Below, piece by piece: positions 59,520 to 64,000 of a DNA stretch of 64,000 nucleotides. The DNA is taken from assembly GCA_033283175.1 (NCBI GenBank), contig JAWMQM010000001.1, positions 1,674,001 to 1,738,000 on the forward strand, given 5' to 3'. Positions within the stretch are counted from its first letter, which is position 1. Each line of letters opens with the position of its first letter. A program made the translations under genes and the position numbers. Below the pieces are notes generated by a model, which was not told the DNA's origin, ran no database searches, and worked only from the letters and a program-made list of their open reading frames with translations. The stretch comes from Pseudomaricurvus sp033283175. Its GTDB lineage: Bacteria > Pseudomonadota > Gammaproteobacteria > Pseudomonadales > Cellvibrionaceae.

Positions 59520-60679
59520 TGTCCGGGAATGCGTTACTGGAGCGCGGTGGCCTGGGCGCCACCTTCGCTGCCACCACCACCCGCTGGGTAGTGGGAATTC
59601 TTTTTGTGCTGACGCTGCTGGCGTCGGCGGCCAACCTGCTGCTGCCGCAGGATTCTGCCCTGCACGTCAGTACCTACACCATTACCCTGCTGGGTAAATA
59701 CCTCTGTTACGCGCTGCTGGCGCTGGCGGTGGATGTGGTGTGGGGCTACTGCGGTGTGCTGAGCCTGGGTCACGCCGCTTTCTTTGCACTGGGTGGCTAT
59801 GGCATGGGCATGTACCTGATGCGCCAGATCGGCGATCGTGGTGTCTATGGCAACCCCGAACTGCCGGACTTTATGGTGTTCCTCAACTGGGATGCCCTGC
59901 CCTGGTACTGGTTTGGTATGGATCACTTCTGGTTCGCCATGCTGATGGCGCTGCTGGTGCCGGGACTGCTGGCGTTTGTGTTTGGCTGGCTGGCATTCCG
60001 TTCGCGGGTTACCGGTGTCTACCTGTCGATCATGACCCAGGCGCTTACCTATGCGCTGATGCTGGCCTTCTTCCGCAACGAGATGGGTTTTGGTGGCAAC
60101 AACGGCCTCACCGATTTCAAGGACATCCTCGGCTTTAACCTGCAGTCCGATGGGGTGCGGGTGGTGCTGTTTGCCACCACTGCCTTTATGCTGGCCGCCG
60201 CCTACGTGGCCAGTCACTTCATCATGGGTTCCCGCTTCGGGCGGGTGATTGTCTCCATTCGTGACTCCGAGGCGCGCACCCGCTTTATGGGTTACCGCAC
60301 CGAGCACTACAAGGTGTGGCTGTTTGTCTATTCGGCACTGCTGGCGGCGGTGGCCGGTGCCCTCTATGTGCCGCAGGTGGGTATTATCAACCCCGGTGAG
60401 TTCTCCCCCATCAACTCCATTGAGGTGGTGGTGTGGGTAGCGCTGGGCGGCCGCGGCACCCTCTACGGCGCCATTATCGGCGCGATCCTGGTGAACTATG
60501 CCAAGACCCGTTTCACCGCCATCCTGCCCGATGGCTGGCTGTTCGCGTTAGGAGCGCTGTTTGTACTGGTGACCCTGTTCCTGCCCAAGGGCATTGCCGG
60601 CCTGCTGGCGAAAATCAAACCGGCAAAGGGTTCGGGTAACGGCGAAGGCGGCGTAGCGGCCGGGGGGGCGTCATCATGA
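59516..60679 (+). CDS. urtC: Urea ABC transporter permease UrtC
   Basis: A 387-residue LivM-type permease with about ten helices. WGYCGVLSLGHAAFFALGGY is the conserved early block, and RDSEARTRFMGYRTEHYK carries the EAA-like loop that contacts the ATPase. The ATGA overlap with urtB and a 4-base overlap with urtD show tight coupling. Confidence 0.94.
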   Translation: MMSGNALLERGGLGATFAATTTRWVVGILFVLTLLASAANLLLPQDSALHVSTYTITLLGKYLCYALLALAVDVVWGYCGVLSLGHAAFFALGGYGMGMYLMRQIGDRGVYGNPELPDFMVFLNWDALPWYWFGMDHFWFAMLMALLVPGLLAFVFGWLAFRSRVTGVYLSIMTQALTYALMLAFFRNEMGFGGNNGLTDFKDILGFNLQSDGVRVVLFATTAFMLAAAYVASHFIMGSRFGRVIVSIRDSEARTRFMGYRTEHYKVWLFVYSALLAAVAGALYVPQVGIINPGEFSPINSIEVVVWVALGGRGTLYGAIIGAILVNYAKTRFTAILPDGWLFALGALFVLVTLFLPKGIAGLLAKIKPAKGSGNGEGGVAAGGASS

Positions 60680-61509
60680 GTTTGCTGGATACCACCCGCG
60701 AGGTATTCCGCCGCGATCAGGTGTGGCCCTTCCTGCTGGAAGACCACGCACCGGTGGATGTATCAAAGCAGATGATTCTCTATGTCGAGGGGCTGAGCGT
60801 CAGCTTCGACGGCTTCAAGGCGCTGAACGATCTCAACCTCTACATCAAGGATGGCGAGCTGCGCTGCCTGATCGGCGCTAACGGTGCCGGCAAGACCACG
60901 CTGATGGATGTAATTACCGGCAAGACCCGCTGTGACAAGGGCAGTGTCTATTTCGGCCAGACCATCAACCTGTTGAAGCACAGCGAGGCGGAAATTGCGG
61001 AGCTGGGTATTGGCCGGAAATTCCAGAAGCCCACGGTGTTTGAGGCCCATACCGTCTTCGATAACCTGGAGCTGGCGCTCAAGGCGGACAAGGGCATGTG
61101 GTACACGCTGCGCGCCGCGTTGAGTAGCAGCGACATCGACCGCATCGACAGCATCCTCGACCTGGTGGGGCTCAAGCAGCAGCGCTTCCAGCAGGCCGGT
61201 GCTCTCTCCCACGGCCAGAAGCAGTGGCTGGAGATCGGCATGCTGCTGGCGTCGGACCCGCGGCTATTGTTAATTGATGAGCCGGTGGCCGGTATGACCG
61301 CCGAGGAGGGCGAGCGCACCGCCGAGTTACTGACCTCATTGGCGGGTGAGCGCACTGTGGTGGTAGTGGAACACGATATGGAATTTGTACGCAGCATTGC
61401 CCGCCACGTCACCGTTCTGCATCAGGGCACTGTACTGGCGGAAGGTACCATGGACGAAGTGCAGAACAACGCCGATGTAAGAGCTGTGTACCTGGGGGAA
61501 GAGGCATGA
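60676..61509 (+). CDS. urtD: Urea ABC transporter ATPase UrtD
   Basis: A 277-residue LivG-type ATPase. Walker A GANGAGKTT, the LSHGQKQWLEIGMLL signature region (SHGQK in place of canonical SGGQ, normal for UrtD), Walker B LLLIDEPVAGM and the switch His in VVVEHDMEF. The N-terminus is extended by ~30 residues over LivG. Overlaps urtC and urtE by four bases. Confidence 0.94.
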   Translation: MSLLDTTREVFRRDQVWPFLLEDHAPVDVSKQMILYVEGLSVSFDGFKALNDLNLYIKDGELRCLIGANGAGKTTLMDVITGKTRCDKGSVYFGQTINLLKHSEAEIAELGIGRKFQKPTVFEAHTVFDNLELALKADKGMWYTLRAALSSSDIDRIDSILDLVGLKQQRFQQAGALSHGQKQWLEIGMLLASDPRLLLIDEPVAGMTAEEGERTAELLTSLAGERTVVVVEHDMEFVRSIARHVTVLHQGTVLAEGTMDEVQNNADVRAVYLGEEA

Positions 61510-62201
61510 TCAGTATCAAGCGGGTCAACCAACGTTACGGCGGTACGCAGATCCTGTGGGATCTGGACCTGGAGATTGAAGCGGGTTCCTGCACCTGCAT
61601 CATGGGGCGCAACGGTGTTGGCAAGACCACCCTGTTAAAAGCGCTGATGGGACTGCTGCCGGTGAGCAGTGGCGAAATCCTGATGGAAGGCACGCCCATC
61701 CAGAATCGTCCGGCGGAAGACCGGGCGCCACTGGGCATTGGCTATGTGCCCCAGGGGCGCCACATATTCCCGTTGATGACGGTGGAGGAGAACCTGCGCA
61801 CCGGTCTCGGTATTCGCAAGGACAAGGCGAAACAGATCCCGGAAAAAATTTACGAGTTGTTTCCGGTGCTGAAGGATATGAAGAGCCGGCTCGGTGGCGA
61901 CCTCTCCGGTGGGCAACAGCAGCAACTGGCCATTGGCCGGGCATTGGTGATCGAACCCAAGGTGTTGATCCTGGACGAGCCCAACGAGGGCATTCAGCCC
62001 AATATCGTGCAGCAGATTGGTGATGTAATTGTGAAGCTCAACCGGGAAGAAAACTTGACCGTTATCCTGGTAGAGCAGAAACTGGGCTTCGCCCGTCGGG
62101 TCGGTGAGGAGTTTCGCCTCATGGAGCGCGGTCGGGTGGTAGCCAGCGACAAGATGGCTAACCTTAACGATGAATTGATCAGGCAGCATCTGGCGGTATA
62201 A
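61506..62201 (+). CDS. urtE: Urea ABC transporter ATPase UrtE
   Basis: A 231-residue LivF-type ATPase. Walker A GRNGVGKTT, signature LSGGQQQQLAIGRAL, Walker B VLILDEPNEGIQPNI and switch region VILVEQ. It forms a heterodimer with UrtD to energise urea import. ureD starts three bases after its stop, joining transport to hydrolysis in one transcript. Confidence 0.95.
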   Translation: MISIKRVNQRYGGTQILWDLDLEIEAGSCTCIMGRNGVGKTTLLKALMGLLPVSSGEILMEGTPIQNRPAEDRAPLGIGYVPQGRHIFPLMTVEENLRTGLGIRKDKAKQIPEKIYELFPVLKDMKSRLGGDLSGGQQQQLAIGRALVIEPKVLILDEPNEGIQPNIVQQIGDVIVKLNREENLTVILVEQKLGFARRVGEEFRLMERGRVVASDKMANLNDELIRQHLAV

Positions 62202-62203
62202 GA

Positions 62204-63193
62204 GTGACCTCATCATTAACGCTTGCCACAGCGTTGGACGAACCGGACCCATCGGAAGCGACAGCAGCGACTGCTCACGACACCGAACCCGCAGCGTCAA
62301 CAATCCGCACCGCAGTAACGGACTGGGGGCATTGGCCCGCCAGTCTGGAACTGGAATTCAGTTTCGGTGCCCGCGGCTCCCGCCTCACCACCAATCGCCA
62401 CCAGGGTCCACTTTATGTGCAAAAGCCTTTCTACCCGGAAGGTGACGACCTGGCCCACGTGTATATCCTGCATCCCCCCGGCGGACTGGTCTCCGGCGAC
62501 CAGCTGCAGATTGGGGTGCAAGTGCACCAGCAGGCGCGTGCGCTGCTGACCACGCCCGGTGCCGGTCGTGTCTATCGCGCGCGACCGGATCGTGCCTGGC
62601 AGTACCAGGGCAACCATTTCCGTGTGGCGGCCGGTGGCAGTCTCGAGTGGCTACCGCTGGAGACCATTGTCTATCCCAATGCCCGCACCGACCTGGCAAC
62701 ACGCATTGACCTGCAAGGCGACGCCACCTTTATCGGTTGGGAGGTGACGTCGCTGGGATTGCCTGCCTGTGGTGCAGACCTGCAGGATGGTGAGGTGCGA
62801 CAGCGCTTTGCACTTTACGGTGACGGAAAGCCCCTGTTTATCGAACGTTTCCAGCTGGATGCCGGCACCCGCCGGCTGTATGCCGCCCGGGTGGGCATGC
62901 AGGGCAACCCTATTAACGGGCTGTTTGTGGCCGGCCCCTTCCGGGATGAGGCGCAGAGAGCCGCCATAAGAAGCTGGTGTACCGCGATTAACCAGAGCCT
63001 GGTGGATGGAGAGGCAGCAGACAGCGAGGCACCTTTCCTCGCCGGTGTCAGCCTGGTGGATGACTGCCTGGTGGGACGCTACCTGGGAGGCTGTTCTGAA
63101 CAGGGACGTCAGCTGTTTACCCGCTGGTGGCATGTGGTGCGACCGCAATTGTTGCAACGGCCCGCCTGTGAACCGCGCATCTGGCTAACATGA
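62204..63193 (+). CDS. ureD: Urease accessory protein UreD
   Basis: A 329-residue accessory protein that, with UreF and UreG, loads nickel into the urease active site. The blocks LELEFSFGARGSRLTTNRHQ, LHPPGGLVSGDQL and LTTPGAGRVYRA are diagnostic. The first ~35 residues (Ala/Thr/Glu-rich) are longer than usual. The GTG start at 62204 sits directly behind urtE; the ribosome site is weak (GGCGGTATAAGA), so translation is probably coupled. Confidence 0.93.
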   Translation: MTSSLTLATALDEPDPSEATAATAHDTEPAASTIRTAVTDWGHWPASLELEFSFGARGSRLTTNRHQGPLYVQKPFYPEGDDLAHVYILHPPGGLVSGDQLQIGVQVHQQARALLTTPGAGRVYRARPDRAWQYQGNHFRVAAGGSLEWLPLETIVYPNARTDLATRIDLQGDATFIGWEVTSLGLPACGADLQDGEVRQRFALYGDGKPLFIERFQLDAGTRRLYAARVGMQGNPINGLFVAGPFRDEAQRAAIRSWCTAINQSLVDGEAADSEAPFLAGVSLVDDCLVGRYLGGCSEQGRQLFTRWWHVVRPQLLQRPACEPRIWLT

Positions 63194-63207
63194 TGCAGGA
63201 AGCCTGA

Positions 63208-63238
63208 TGCATGAATAACGCCCGGTGCATGAATAACG
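63208..63238 (+). repeat. 13-bp direct repeat in the ureD–ureA gap
   Basis: TGCATGAATAACG occurs at 63208–63220 and 63226–63238, five bases apart, at the start of a 171-base gap. The function is unknown; it could be a binding site or a remnant of duplication. Confidence 0.55.
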
Positions 63239-63364
63239 TATGTTACTGAGCGGCAGGATCGGTAAATAATGGCGGTTGCCCAGTAAATTTATCCGCAAAG
63301 AGAGTGGGGCCCAGTCCCCGCCGTCGAGAACCTCGCAACAGAGAACAAGAGACCGGGAAATCCC

Positions 63365-63667
63365 ATGGAACTGTTACCAAGAGAAAAAGACAAGCTGCTG
63401 GTATTCACCGCCGCGCTGTTGGCGGAGCGACGCCTGGCCCGAGGCCTGAAATTGAATTATCCGGAAGCAGTCGCCCTGATCACCATGGAGATCATGGAGG
63501 GCGCCCGCGATGGCAAGACCGTGGCGCAGCTGATGAGCGACGGTAAGAACATCCTGCGTGCGGATCAGGTGATGGACGGCGTGGCGGATATGATTCACGA
63601 GGTGCAGGTGGAGGCCACCTTCCCTGACGGTACCAAGCTGGTGACGGTACACGACCCCATTAACTGA
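63365..63667 (+). CDS. ureA: Urease gamma subunit
   Basis: A 100-residue UreA, the small structural subunit of urease. MELLPREKDKLLVFTAALLA, GLKLNYPEAVALITMEIMEG and the C-terminal VEATFPDGTKLVTVHDPI are nearly invariant in the family. The 171-base gap before it is larger than other gaps in this unit, so a second promoter is possible. Confidence 0.98.
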   Translation: MELLPREKDKLLVFTAALLAERRLARGLKLNYPEAVALITMEIMEGARDGKTVAQLMSDGKNILRADQVMDGVADMIHEVQVEATFPDGTKLVTVHDPIN

Positions 63668-63712
63668 GTGTACTGCTGTTACAGCAGGCCCTGAATGAAA
63701 AGGATAACGGCG

Positions 63713-64000
63713 ATGAAACCCGGAGAAATCCAGACTGCCAAGGGCGATATTGAGCTCAATGTCGGCCGCGAGACCCGTACCCTGCGGGTGGAAAACACCG
63801 GCGACCGCCCGGTGCAGGTGGGCTCCCACTACCACTTTTACGAGGTGAACCCGGCGCTGCAGTTCGATCGTCAGCAGGCGCTCGGTTTCCGCCTCAACAT
63901 TGCCTCAGGCACCGCCGTGCGTTTTGAGCCGGGACAGGGCCGGCAGGTGGAACTGGTGGCCTACGCTGGCAGCAAAACCATTTACGGTTTCCGCGGCGAC
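63713..64000 (+). CDS. ureB: Urease beta subunit (3' truncated)
   Basis: The first 96 codons of UreB run to the window end. MKPGEIQTAKGDIELNVGRE, VQVGSHYHFYEVNPAL and FEPGQGRQVELVAY are diagnostic. AAAAGGATAA precedes ATG 63713. The family is about 100–105 residues, so only a few codons are missing. ureC and further accessory genes should follow. Confidence 0.97.
   Translation, partial: MKPGEIQTAKGDIELNVGRETRTLRVENTGDRPVQVGSHYHFYEVNPALQFDRQQALGFRLNIASGTAVRFEPGQGRQVELVAYAGSKTIYGFRGD

Overview
The window is a GC-rich, densely coded stretch of chromosome from a free-living gammaproteobacterium, most like the Pseudomonadales/Cellvibrionales. Two things support this. Gene order resembles Pseudomonas in several blocks: metW–DUF4426–rdgB–hemW, HAD hydrolase–rppH–ptsP, and TauE–lgt–thyA–folA. 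It also carries a DUF3450–ExbB–ExbB–ExbD–TonB–TPR operon typical of marine gammaproteobacteria. Species cannot be fixed from sequence alone. There is no prophage, insertion sequence, CRISPR array, tRNA or rRNA gene; almost everything is core metabolism.

Layout. 1–5.6 kb: end of metW, DUF4426, a small membrane protein, rdgB, hemW and a hybrid histidine kinase. 5.7–9.4 kb: trxA, rho with a long leader, and a FadL-type outer-membrane protein. 9.6–18.2 kb: ubiD, a DUF748 envelope protein, tag, a proline iminopeptidase, a DUF188 protein and two convergent SDR enzymes. 18.3–23.9 kb: an unannotated-looking 29-residue ORF, DUF3301, the rpsF–rpsR–membrane protein–rplI ribosomal operon, dnaB and panC. 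24–27.6 kb: a repeat-rich gap, then a TetR regulator divergent from an EmrAB-type efflux pair with two clear operators. 27.7–34.4 kb: acs, a cold-shock gene with a long leader, gshA, acpH and rlmI. 34.4–42.3 kb: imelysin lipoprotein, HAD phosphatase, rppH, ptsP, an NRDE protein, and a minus-strand trio (SDR, chalcone-isomerase-like, DUF2878). 42.3–51 kb: TauE/SafE, lgt–thyA–folA and the TonB2-type energy-transduction operon. 51–56 kb: ilvD, a REP/BIME-rich gap, argA and argE. 56.4–64 kb: the urea ABC importer urtABCDE running into urease genes ureD, ureA and a truncated ureB.

How the genes work together. The last 7.6 kb form one nitrogen-acquisition unit: urea is imported by Urt and hydrolysed by urease. 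The TonB2-type operon supplies proton-motive energy to outer-membrane receptors encoded elsewhere. TetR–EmrAB is a self-contained inducible efflux module. Lgt, ThyA and FolA pair lipoprotein maturation with the folate/thymidylate cycle.

I did not find a convincing novel defence or mobile system. The most interesting items are non-coding or very small: the 29-aa ORF with its own ribosome site and terminator; a perfect 33-bp inverted REP pair flanked by a short dispersed repeat family; a 15-copy 7-bp array; a 14-bp-arm palindrome before urtA; the rho leader; and paired operators at emrAB.
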